Source: Bacteroidaceae bacterium (GTDB lineage Bacteria; Bacteroidota; Bacteroidia; Bacteroidales; Bacteroidaceae). From it: a stretch of DNA of 64,000 nucleotides. This document shows positions 7,451-15,707 of this stretch, one piece after another. The number at the start of each line of letters is the position of its first letter. The stretch's first letter is position 1. The stretch lies in contig JAFWPH010000009.1 in NCBI GenBank assembly GCA_017509605.1, positions 1 through 64,000 on the forward strand. The letters are read 5' to 3'. The notes under the pieces are model-generated. The model saw only the letters and a program-made list of their open reading frames with translations. It had not been told where the DNA came from and made no database searches. Both the position numbers and the translations under genes were made by a program.

Positions 7451-10400
7451 CTACTTAACTAAGGTCTTTTTGCCGTTGATGATGTAGATGCCCTTAGTGG
7501 CTTTCTCCACCTTCTGGCCCTGGAGGTTGTAGATACCCTCAGGAGCAGCAGTCTCGCTGGCGATGCCGTTGATGGCGTTAGCCTCGCCGTCCTCAAACGT
7601 GAAGCCGAGAGTGTTGGCGTTGTGCTCACCATCGAGAAGGATGCAGAAGCGAGTGCCCTTGATGGTCACAGCAGAGTCAACTTTGTAGAACTTACCACCG
7701 CTAAGGATGTAAGCTGTTTGCATTTCGTCAGACACAGGAACATCGAATGTCGCAGCGTATGAACCGAGCAACGAGCCAATGCCATCACCGAATACTGATT
7801 CGGGCATGCCTTCTTCAATAAACTTCTTATAGAAAGTGAATGATGTTCCTGCAGCTGTAGCCTTCAGGAAGAACGGAGTATTGGCAGGAACAGTTTCTGC
7901 CGTTGCGAATTTGAGGTTGTCGTCAGCGTAATCGCTGATGGTGTAAGCCACAGCGCCTTCGCCACCAAGAGTCACAATATCTTCAGCAGTCAGCTCAAAT
8001 GGCAGAACCACGGTGTTCCAACCAGCCTTGATGGTGCGATTAAGCGTCACGTTAGCGAAGGTATTGGTCGGTGTGAAATCTTCTGTCTCATTGATGGTGA
8101 CGTCCTCACCAACAGCCAACTTCAAGCTGAGGTCAGCAATGGCGGTATGCTTGTTGCTAAATATATGGAGATTCTTGGTATCCTGGGTTGGAGTCAGGTA
8201 GAACTTGAGTTCAACGAACGGGTTGACTTCTGATTGGTCGATTTCTCCAACACCCAAATTTTCTGGGTTGACTATTTGGGCTTCTCCATCATTAAACTTA
8301 ACGGAGAACCAAGTTGGGAAATCACCATCGCGCCAAGCAGATACTTTCAATGTCAGTTCATATACCTCGCCCTCGTTCAGTGGAAGGGTGTAGCCCGTCT
8401 GCTCACCGTAAGTGAGTGTGGTTCCACCATAGAAGAATATAGCAGCCTTACCGTCTGTGTAAGCAAGACCTGGGTCAACATTTTCGTCCTTTACCAACCA
8501 ACGGACACCCGTTGACCAACCTGGGAGAGAGATAACACCGCTTTGGGTATTGGCTGCTGTATTGGCGAACTGACCATCGAAGATGGCGTCAACCTCTTCA
8601 GTGTTGGCAGTCCAAACTGCATTCTGCAATGCAGTTGTCATCGTTGTGATATCTTCTTTGGGATTTACTTCAGTTTGGTTGATAGCCTTGGCTTCAGCCA
8701 GTGTTTCAATTGCCTCAATGTTATTGTATGGTGCATACTCGCCTGCGTCGAAACCAAGTGTTTTGGCTTCAGCTGCTTCGATAGCGGCGTTCAGGGCTGC
8801 ATAGTCGTCAGCGTCTGCCAAAGGCTCCTCATAAACTGTCAGTTTGAATTCGTCGCACTTGAAGAACGATATATTGGCTTGATTGGTTACCATAATATCA
8901 ACATCGGTTGGTTCATCGAGTGTGAAGATTAAGCTTGTCTCATATCCCTTAGATTCACCACCTTCTGCAGTTAGAGTCTTAGTGAAATCATTTGCGCTGA
9001 GGACAATGTCAGCACCGTCGTAACCAGCGAGCACAGCGCTTAATTGGTAAGTTCCAGCAGGCAGTCCAGGAATGGTCTGTTTGATATATAGTTTGGTTGA
9101 ACCACCCCAAGTGTTGAAGATGAAGTCTCCTTGAGCTCCTTCGAAAGCATACGCGTTGTTTTCGAATAATGTAATGCGTGTATCATTTGAATTGTTGTAC
9201 TCCCATCCTATACCATCGCCAGTCTCAAAGCCTGGATTGATGATGGCAGAGGTGTAGTCGGTGGCATTAGCTTGTGCAAGTTTTATTACCTGATCAATCT
9301 GATACATAGTATAGAGGTCTCCCACTGTACTTAAGTTGTCATATTCGTCCAATACACCCTCGTTGTAGTCAGCACGGTAGCATTCGGCCACATTTGTACC
9401 GCTTTCTTCGCTCCAAGCCTCCATGTTAGTGAGAGCCGCATCGAATTCCTCGTATAATGTTACACTTTCTTGTGCTGCGATCAGAGCCTCGCTGAGGGCA
9501 TTGTAATTGTCGAGTGTCTTGTCGGCTTCGAAAGTAGCCTTTGCATTAGCTAAGGCAGCCTTCACGTTAGCATTGTAAATTGCTTCGTCCAATTCAGCTA
9601 CATCGGTAAGGATAGCGTCGGCGTCTGCTTCTGTTACGGTTACATCACCAATGCGATAAACGAGCACATTGTCAATCCAAAGCTTGGGACCGGTGGCTGA
9701 ACCACCAGTTGTGGAACAGATACCTACGTTCACATTGACAGTTTTCTCAGCGGCCACATCAAACTCGAAAGCAAAAGCTTTCCATTCTCCACTTGGGAAA
9801 GTCTTGTCCTCGTCGAATACGAACGAGTTAGTTGTGCCATAGAAGTCGCCAGCCTCGCCACTCACGCCAAAGTAGTTCCCATTGGCACCAGTCGGAGTGT
9901 TGGCATTGTAAGCCTCATAGTACATGATGTACTTACCCTGTGTAAGAGTAGTCTCCTGATAATAACGAGCATAGTCGCCCCAGCCAGCTGAGAGATGGAG
10001 TGTTCCACCTTGACTTGAACCGAACATGTCGGCAGCGGGAGGATTGGTGCCATTGTTACCTTGGTTGCCAGTAATGGTGGCTCCGTAGGCGGCAGTGTTG
10101 CCTTGTGAGGCTGTACTGTTGAACTTGAAGTTCTGTGTCCATCCATCCACAGGATAAATATAGGGCTTTTCGTTGGTTGCGGGTTCAATGATGCTTGCGC
10201 TGTTGGTACCATCAACCGCAATGTTGTAGGTATCGAAGTTTGCGTTAGTGAGTGCGATGCTCTGTGCGCCGGTCAGTGCGGTTACAATGTCGTTCTGCAA
10301 GGTCGTGGCAGCATCGTTGACACTACTGAGTGCGCTGTAGTCTGTTGCGCTGTCATAAACCCCCTGAGCTGTCCCAATAGCTGTGGTAAGATTTGTGTTA

Positions 10401-11125
10401 GCTAAGACACCGTTGAGTGCTGTAGCCTTCTTGATATATCCGTTCAAAGTGTATTTGGCTGCTTGAAGTTCAGCTGCGTGAGCAGCGGCATCAGGGTCGG
10501 TGTAGGTCAATGTCACGTCATCATAGAATACTGCAGGGGCACCACTACCTGTTTTATTATTTCCTTTTAGGCCTATTTGTATCTTACCTGTTGTCTCTTC
10601 CGTTAGAGTGAAAGTAACAGTTTCCGTAGTCCATGTCGATGCCGTGAACGTTGTGCTGGAAACCAGGTAAGAATTACTAGATGTTACAAAACCAAAATTT
10701 GAATTAGTGTAATTGTTTGTCGAAGAACTAAGATAGTGGTCAACAGAAAGCGTATAAGAACCAGCTGGTAAGGTAATGTCACCGCTTTGAATTTTGACAT
10801 CATCAGCCCATCCTGCAATAATTCCAAGGGTATTGCCTGAAGCCGTTGTTCCGTCTTTCTTGGTGCTGGGAGTGGTGGAATTAGCCACCTTCTTTCCGCC
10901 ACCGTAGGCGGTCACGGCAATCGTAGTGTAAGCGCCCGTTGTTGCATTAGTCCATCCGGTAGAGGAGTAGTCTTTGATTGTTTTAGCAGCCACATCAGAT
11001 GTCTCTGCTGTGCAATCGTCAAATCCAGCATTCGTGATATACGTGTCCGTCACATCCGTTTGTGCGCTGATGCTTGCTGTAAGCATCAAAGCTGCAGTAG
11101 TAAGTAAAAGTTTGAATTGTTTCAT
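7451..11125 (-). CDS. Giant secreted modular protein with C-terminal sorting tail (paralog 3)
   Basis: A 1224-residue secreted protein with signal peptide MKQFKLLLTTAALMLTASISAQ. Several jelly-roll-like modules follow, each with the pattern YITNAGFD ... GWT ... LPAGSYTLSV ... YDDVTLTY, as in carbohydrate-binding modules. Helical spacers rich in Ala and Glu (for example AALNAAIEAAEAKTLGFDAG) separate them and look FIVAR-like. The last third has a beta domain starting VTLNRTIKAGWNTVVLPFEL, and the protein ends in a roughly 45-residue tail finishing in GIYIINGKKTLVK. The tail resembles type IX secretion sorting signals, and porU and porV are 13-18 kb away. No catalytic motif was recognised; surface adhesion or glycan binding is inference. 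The 3' end is almost identical at DNA level to that of the next gene upstream. Confidence 0.75.
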   Translation of the reverse strand: MKQFKLLLTTAALMLTASISAQTDVTDTYITNAGFDDCTAETSDVAAKTIKDYSSTGWTNATTGAYTTIAVTAYGGGKKVANSTTPSTKKDGTTASGNTLGIIAGWADDVKIQSGDITLPAGSYTLSVDHYLSSSTNNYTNSNFGFVTSSNSYLVSSTTFTASTWTTETVTFTLTEETTGKIQIGLKGNNKTGSGAPAVFYDDVTLTYTDPDAAAHAAELQAAKYTLNGYIKKATALNGVLANTNLTTAIGTAQGVYDSATDYSALSSVNDAATTLQNDIVTALTGAQSIALTNANFDTYNIAVDGTNSASIIEPATNEKPYIYPVDGWTQNFKFNSTASQGNTAAYGATITGNQGNNGTNPPAADMFGSSQGGTLHLSAGWGDYARYYQETTLTQGKYIMYYEAYNANTPTGANGNYFGVSGEAGDFYGTTNSFVFDEDKTFPSGEWKAFAFEFDVAAEKTVNVNVGICSTTGGSATGPKLWIDNVLVYRIGDVTVTEADADAILTDVAELDEAIYNANVKAALANAKATFEADKTLDNYNALSEALIAAQESVTLYEEFDAALTNMEAWSEESGTNVAECYRADYNEGVLDEYDNLSTVGDLYTMYQIDQVIKLAQANATDYTSAIINPGFETGDGIGWEYNNSNDTRITLFENNAYAFEGAQGDFIFNTWGGSTKLYIKQTIPGLPAGTYQLSAVLAGYDGADIVLSANDFTKTLTAEGGESKGYETSLIFTLDEPTDVDIMVTNQANISFFKCDEFKLTVYEEPLADADDYAALNAAIEAAEAKTLGFDAGEYAPYNNIEAIETLAEAKAINQTEVNPKEDITTMTTALQNAVWTANTEEVDAIFDGQFANTAANTQSGVISLPGWSTGVRWLVKDENVDPGLAYTDGKAAIFFYGGTTLTYGEQTGYTLPLNEGEVYELTLKVSAWRDGDFPTWFSVKFNDGEAQIVNPENLGVGEIDQSEVNPFVELKFYLTPTQDTKNLHIFSNKHTAIADLSLKLAVGEDVTINETEDFTPTNTFANVTLNRTIKAGWNTVVLPFELTAEDIVTLGGEGAVAYTISDYADDNLKFATAETVPANTPFFLKATAAGTSFTFYKKFIEEGMPESVFGDGIGSLLGSYAATFDVPVSDEMQTAYILSGGKFYKVDSAVTIKGTRFCILLDGEHNANTLGFTFEDGEANAINGIASETAAPEGIYNLQGQKVEKATKGIYIINGKKTLVK

Positions 11126-11177
11126 AATTATTTGTTTTAGTTAGTTTGCGTAAAGTAAGTCTCTTAAAAAAATTTAG

Positions 11178-11202
11178 GGGGCAAGAGGATTTCCCTTGCC
11201 CC
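11178..11202 (-). terminator. Terminator after giant protein paralog 2
   Basis: GGGGCAAG pairs with CTTGCCCC across a short loop that can also pair GG with CC. On the minus strand it is followed by CTAAATTTTTTTAAG. It lies between the stop codon at 11231 and the next gene starting at 11125, so the two large genes are probably separate transcripts or attenuated. Confidence 0.75.
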
Positions 11203-11230
11203 TCAAAACATAGAGTTTAGAGCCTATTGC

Positions 11231-14200
11231 CTATTTAACCAGCACTTTCTTGCCGTTGATGATGTAGATGCCCTTAGTGGCTTTCTCCACCTTCTGGCCC
11301 TGGAGGTTGTAGATGCCCTCAGGAGCGTTGTCGTTGGCAATGATGCCGTTGATAGCATTAGCCTCGCCGTCGTCAAACGTGAAGCCGAGAGTGTTGGCAC
11401 CTGCAGGAGCACTTGTAGCCACATAGAAGCGGGTGTTCTTGATGTTCACTTCAGAGTTAACAGTGTAGAACTTGCCACCGCTGAGGATGTAGTAGCTGCC
11501 ATTGTCGCCAGATACAGGAACAGGGGTTGTCTCGTAGGTACCTACGAGTGAGCAGTCGGCACTCACTTTTACGATTGGATCGCCAGCCACAACTTTCTTG
11601 CCCTCGAATGCGAACTCACCTGCACCGCTAGTTGCCTCTGTGGCATTCAGGAAGAACGGAATGTTGGCAGCAACAGTCTCTGCAGTTGCGAATTTGAGGT
11701 TGTCGTTAGCATAACCGCTGACGGTGTAAGCCACAGCACCTTCGCCACCGATGGCAGCGATATCCTCTGCTGTCAGTTCGAATGGCACAACCACAGTGTT
11801 CATACCTTCCTTGATGGTGCGAGTGAGAGTGACATTAGCGTACTTATAAGTCTGTGTGTTCTCGAAGGTCTCGCCCTCGTTAATTGCAATGCTTGGAATG
11901 TTAATCTCAATATAGCAACGAGTGTTATGGATGCTCACTCCTTCAGAGTCAACATTGTATAACTTGCCACCATTGAGGATGAAGTTTCTCTTTTCTGGAG
12001 TGGATACGGGCACTTCTGCGGTCACAGCGTATGTACCAACCAGTGTGAACAGATCACCAACCTCTGCTTTGGGCTCGCCAGCTACCAACGTCTTGCCCTT
12101 GAAAGTGAAGACGTTACCATCTTCTCTGTCGGCAGAAGCTACAGTGGCATAGAGGAAGAATGGCTGGTTGGGAGCAACTTCAGTTACTTCAGCGAATGAG
12201 AAGTCTTCACTTGCGGGGAGAAACTCACTGACGGTGCGGGCTACAGCACCTTCACCACCGAGAATCTCGATATCAGCAGCAGTCATCTGGAATGGCAGAA
12301 CAACAGTGTTCATACCTTCCTTGATGGTACGAGTAAGTATCACATCACCAGCACCTTCCTGAGTGTTGTCGTAAGCTACAGCCTCGTCAATCACGAATGC
12401 CTTAGCAGGAACCTTGAAGAGCTGTACGTAGCCAATACCCATCCAGTTGTAGGTGTTGCCTTCTTGTGGCTTCAGACCGATCTTCACTTCACCTTCACTC
12501 TCCTGAACAAATTCGATGGATTGTGGGGCAAGAATGTTGGATGTCACGCAAGATCCCTGTGTGTCGTTGGCGTAGAAGTAAACAGCACCCTTAGGATTGC
12601 CAGATGTATAATTCTCTTCTTTGGCGAACGCGAAGCAAGACATCTTATAAGTGCCTTCTGCCAAATTAGCCATGGTGTAGATGTTGAACTGGTTATTACC
12701 CCATGTGGTTCCATTATTCAGATAGTAGTACTCCATGAAGATGTCCTCACCAGTAGTTGCATTCACGCTACCGTTGTTCATCACCTGGAAGTTTCCACCC
12801 TCTTGGTCAGTAAACCATCCTTCGGGTTGAATCCACCATGTACCGTCCCAGTACGGGGTTAGGTCAGGATTGGTCAGCATGAAGGTCAGGTCGAATGGTT
12901 CATCCTCGCTTGTTGGATTAGCCACACCGGCGTAAGTGACCATAGCCTCTTTCAAGGCAGCTGTGGCAGAAGTGACAGTCTCAGCTGATGTAGCATTTTC
13001 CATAGCTTCGTACTGTTCGTTGATAGCACTACCAAGCGTGTTGTTTGCATCCTCGTTATCGTTGGCAACATCTACCAACGCCTCAGCGTAAGCGTACATC
13101 TCTCTCCAATCAGAATATGCTTCTTCAAAAGCTATCAGCTTTGCAGTTGCGGCTTCGATAGCAGCTGCTGTAGTAGCAGCCTCTGCCTCAGTATGGATAG
13201 GAACGACAAGTCCCACGGGCAGTTCAGTAGCTTTGCCATAAGCCTCATTCCATGCGGCATAAGGTGCAACAAGTAGATCGGCGGCATCGTAGAGTTCCTG
13301 TACATCGTCAATGGCAGCCAGCAACTCGTCCACGTCGCTGTAAGTCTGGTTCTTGGCATTAACTTCAGTTTGCAAATTGCTATATGCTGTTGAAGGGATC
13401 TTGCCTTCATACTCAGTCACTTTCTCGCAAAGAGTAGTCAAAGCAGCAGCGACATCGCCACAGAAATGCAGTCTGAAGTTGTCGAAGTGGATCCAGTTGG
13501 CAGTTCCTTCAGCTGTCTTACCTGCGGTGATGACCAGGTCTTCGTTTTCAGCGAGAACATAACCGACTGTATAGTCCTTGTCGGCAGTCCATTCGGCGGT
13601 CTTGCCGTTGAGGTCAACGTAGGTACCGTTTCCACCGAGGTTGACAGTCAGCTTGTAGAATCCTGCCGGAAGGCCAGTGAGTGTCTGAGACATGCTCCCC
13701 TCTGGAAGAGCGCCAGATGCCTGCCATTTCTCAGCATAATGTCCTCCGACTTTAAAGCTTTGGTTGTTGTTCTGGGTGCCGAAGTAACCCGCTGGAGAAA
13801 CTGTCCATCCAGTCATGTCTCGGTACTCGAAGCCTGGGTTTGTGATGTATCCCGTCACGTCGAAAGGAGAATCCATGGTTGCGAGCTGGTCGTTGTCGAT
13901 GAGTTCGAACATACCGCAGATCATCCATGACTGCTTGAGGTCGAATGTTCCCACAAGACCGATTTCAATTTGTGTGCCGTCTGCGTCGATGGTGAAATCC
14001 ACGGTGTTGCGATACATCTTGCTGTCGAAAGCGTTGGCTCCTTCTGCCTGGCTGTTGGCGTAACCATTTGCGGTGATTGAGCCGAGTGTCTTGACAAGCA
14101 CTTGATTGTCGCCGGCTTTCAGATATGCGAGCGACTTGGAAGGGTCGGTGTTAAAATCCAGACCATAACGGAAGAAAGAGTAGTTCACCAGTGTGTAGTG

Positions 14201-14488
14201 TCCTGCAGGAAGTGTGATGTTCTGAGTCAGGGAATATTCCGTGATGTCCAAATTGCCCCATCCAGCGTAACTCTCGGAAGCCCAACCTTGAGTATTGTTA
14301 CCTTGTTGGGAATTGTTAAAGTTCTTCACTGTCCAGCCATCAAGAGTTCTGGTTGTAGTGCCATTGATAACCTGAACAGTTCCCTGGTCCAGTTTCGCGT
14401 TGGTAATGTACTGGGAAGTGATGTCCTTCTGTGCAAAACCAACGGTGGCAAAAAGCATTGCTAATGCGAAAAGTAAATGTCTTTTCAT
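11231..14488 (-). CDS. Giant secreted modular protein with C-terminal sorting tail (paralog 2)
   Basis: A 1085-residue secreted protein with signal peptide MKRHLLFALAMLFATVGFAQ. Two N-terminal lectin-like modules follow (for example ITLPAGHYTLVNYSFFRYG and LPEGSMSQTLTGLPAGFYKL), then helical Ala/Glu spacers around residues 360-530 and another module (residues about 550-690). The roughly 130-residue domain beginning VILTRTIKEGMNTVVLPFQM is duplicated (about residues 715-850 and 875-1010). The tail ends in GIYIINGKKVLVK. The domain order matches the paralogs on either side. The duplicated beta domain sets this copy apart. No enzyme motif was seen. Confidence 0.75.
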   Translation of the reverse strand: MKRHLLFALAMLFATVGFAQKDITSQYITNAKLDQGTVQVINGTTTRTLDGWTVKNFNNSQQGNNTQGWASESYAGWGNLDITEYSLTQNITLPAGHYTLVNYSFFRYGLDFNTDPSKSLAYLKAGDNQVLVKTLGSITANGYANSQAEGANAFDSKMYRNTVDFTIDADGTQIEIGLVGTFDLKQSWMICGMFELIDNDQLATMDSPFDVTGYITNPGFEYRDMTGWTVSPAGYFGTQNNNQSFKVGGHYAEKWQASGALPEGSMSQTLTGLPAGFYKLTVNLGGNGTYVDLNGKTAEWTADKDYTVGYVLAENEDLVITAGKTAEGTANWIHFDNFRLHFCGDVAAALTTLCEKVTEYEGKIPSTAYSNLQTEVNAKNQTYSDVDELLAAIDDVQELYDAADLLVAPYAAWNEAYGKATELPVGLVVPIHTEAEAATTAAAIEAATAKLIAFEEAYSDWREMYAYAEALVDVANDNEDANNTLGSAINEQYEAMENATSAETVTSATAALKEAMVTYAGVANPTSEDEPFDLTFMLTNPDLTPYWDGTWWIQPEGWFTDQEGGNFQVMNNGSVNATTGEDIFMEYYYLNNGTTWGNNQFNIYTMANLAEGTYKMSCFAFAKEENYTSGNPKGAVYFYANDTQGSCVTSNILAPQSIEFVQESEGEVKIGLKPQEGNTYNWMGIGYVQLFKVPAKAFVIDEAVAYDNTQEGAGDVILTRTIKEGMNTVVLPFQMTAADIEILGGEGAVARTVSEFLPASEDFSFAEVTEVAPNQPFFLYATVASADREDGNVFTFKGKTLVAGEPKAEVGDLFTLVGTYAVTAEVPVSTPEKRNFILNGGKLYNVDSEGVSIHNTRCYIEINIPSIAINEGETFENTQTYKYANVTLTRTIKEGMNTVVVPFELTAEDIAAIGGEGAVAYTVSGYANDNLKFATAETVAANIPFFLNATEATSGAGEFAFEGKKVVAGDPIVKVSADCSLVGTYETTPVPVSGDNGSYYILSGGKFYTVNSEVNIKNTRFYVATSAPAGANTLGFTFDDGEANAINGIIANDNAPEGIYNLQGQKVEKATKGIYIINGKKVLVK

Positions 14489-14689
14489 TTGTTGTGTTGT
14501 TGTTAGTTCTGTTGTTGTAACTTGCGTTGCGAATAGTAGTTGTTGATAAGCTTGATATCAATAAGGTGTTAGGCCTTGTTGATAGGTTTTGAGAAAGCGC
14601 ATGCCGCAGGGCGTTTGGTTGCCTTGCGGTTGCGTAGTTTGCTTACGGGCGTGAAAGTTCGCGTCCTCTACATCGCCTTGGATTGTGGA

Positions 14690-14878
14690 TTACCAGAGGT
14701 TGCCCCACTCAGCATTGCGCTTGTTGGCATCGGGCTCAATACCTGGATTGTCACTTGTGCTGCCACCGTCTTCAATAAGAGGGTTTCCGTTTCCGTCAGA
14801 AGCTCCAAGCATGACTACTTCGCTGATGCGATAGTTGATCTCGCGCACCTCAGGTGCATTGTACAATTTCTTGTTCAT
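14690..14878 (-). CDS. Microprotein A (62 residues), homologous to microprotein B
   Basis: A 62-residue protein starting MNKKLYNAPEVREINYRISE and ending in an acidic, Gly/Asn/Asp-rich segment with the pattern IEDGG ... NPGIEP and aromatic residues WGNLW at the end. It shares with the second microprotein the N-terminal KK-x-Y-x-x-P-x-x-x-E pattern, an [IL]-[ED]-DGG block, PG, and two C-terminal tryptophans. It has no signal peptide. A strong two-box promoter lies 128 bp upstream. Small proteins with an M-K-K-x-Y-x-x-P start are common in Bacteroidota but have no assigned role. The leader/core-like layout recalls peptide precursors, but no modification enzyme is in the window. Confidence 0.65.
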   Translation of the reverse strand: MNKKLYNAPEVREINYRISEVVMLGASDGNGNPLIEDGGSTSDNPGIEPDANKRNAEWGNLW

Positions 14879-15005
14879 TGTTGTTTGAGTTTTGTTGTTA
14901 ATGTTTATGTTTATAGTTTATCGTTTCCTTGGGAAATAGGGGATTTTTGGGCATGTATGGGCATACTCCGCCCTTCATTCAATTCTCTAAGTATACTTCA
15001 ACGTG

Positions 15006-15037
15006 CAAAGTTACAGCCTTTTTTGGAATGAACCAAA
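15006..15037 (-). promoter_or_regulatory. Promoter for microprotein A
   Basis: On the minus strand a TTTG box (15034-15037) is followed after 20 bp by TAACTTTG (15006-15013). This matches the Bacteroidota -33 TTTG and -7 TAnnTTTG pattern. The predicted leader is about 120 nt long. Confidence 0.7.
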
Positions 15038-15089
15038 AAAAAACACCAAAAAAGTGAAATTTAGGAAGAAAGAGTCCCTGCACTCAGCC

Positions 15090-15215
15090 TGCTTTGCCCT
15101 CGTTGACCCCCATTGTCGGCGAGCCCTGTTCCCTGGCTTTCATAGTTGGTGAGCCCTTGTGCCCGCCTTTCATTGGTGGGGAGCCAAAGTTTCCTGGCTT
15201 TCGGAGCCAGGTGTA
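15090..15215. repeat. Imperfect 25-40-bp direct repeats between the microprotein genes
   Basis: Variants of CCTGGCTTTC...GTTGGTGAGCC occur three to four times (GTCGGCGAGCC, GTTGGTGAGCC, ATTGGTGGGGAGCC). No gene is visible in 14879-15284 apart from the promoter and the terminator at 15234. Confidence 0.45.
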
Positions 15216-15233
15216 GTTGTCTGCTTAAATCGC

Positions 15234-15258
15234 AAAAAAAGGAGGGCGATTGCCCTCC
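15234..15258 (-). terminator. Terminator of microprotein B
   Basis: On the minus strand GGAGGGC pairs with GCCCTCC, followed by TTTTTTT. It lies about 27 bp beyond the stop codon, giving microprotein B a defined 3' end. Confidence 0.85.
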
Positions 15259-15284
15259 TCTCTTTGTCGTTGATGCGTGTGCGC

Positions 15285-15470
15285 TTATTCGCGGTCGTCC
15301 CAGAACTGGTCCCAGCTGTCGCGGCTGTTGGCGCCGGGGGTGTTGCCGCCGGTGTCCACGCCACCGTCGTCGATGTGGTGGCCTGAGGCGTCACCAGTGA
15401 GCTGGGCTACTGCAGTGCGCAGGTCCATTGTGGTTTCCTGCAGGGCAGGAGTGATATATGCTTTCTTCAT
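15285..15470 (-). CDS. Microprotein B (61 residues), homologous to microprotein A
   Basis: A 61-residue protein starting MKKAYITPALQETTMDLRTA and ending in an acidic stretch with HIDDGG, NTPG, and the aromatic pattern SWDQFWDD. The start at 15470 gives the same N-terminus type as microprotein A; a longer in-frame start at 15524 would add a basic, unconserved extension. It is followed at once by a strong terminator. It lies between two giant secreted-protein genes on the same strand. Function unknown; it could be a peptide precursor, a small regulator, or a chaperone-like partner. Confidence 0.65.
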   Translation of the reverse strand: MKKAYITPALQETTMDLRTAVAQLTGDASGHHIDDGGVDTGGNTPGANSRDSWDQFWDDRE

Positions 15471-15510
15471 ATAGTTGATGTTTTTATTGTTTTTACTTCT
15501 TTTTCCTCTC

Positions 15511-15562
15511 AACCTCGCCCCCAACTCCCCTCCCGTCTAAGGGGAGGGGCCGGGGTGGGGTT
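15511..15562. repeat. 52-bp C/G-rich palindrome
   Basis: An almost fully self-complementary block: AACCTCGCCCCCAACTCCCC on one arm and GGGGAGGGGC...GGGGTT on the other around CGTCTAA. Palindromes of this composition are familiar as dispersed elements in Bacteroidota. It separates microprotein B from giant protein paralog 1. Confidence 0.7.
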
Positions 15563-15591
15563 AGCTAAAGCGTAGAGCCTAAAGTAATTAA

Positions 15592-15687
15592 TTGGTCGCT
15601 TCGCTCAAAATTGTCAAAAAATGGATTAGAAAATTTTATAATTTTGAATCTGATTTTCTTATCATTTTGAGGCCAAAGGCCGACCAA
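15592..15687. repeat. TTGGTCG...CGACCAA inverted-repeat element, copy 2
   Basis: This 96-bp copy is closely similar to 7336-7430 and has the same position relative to the preceding giant gene (about 20 bp past the stop). Related A/T-rich sequence with a GAGGCCGCAGGCCGACC end occurs twice at 34720-34910. Confidence 0.75.
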
Positions 15688-15707
15688 AAAAGCCTCTCGA
15701 CTCTTGA

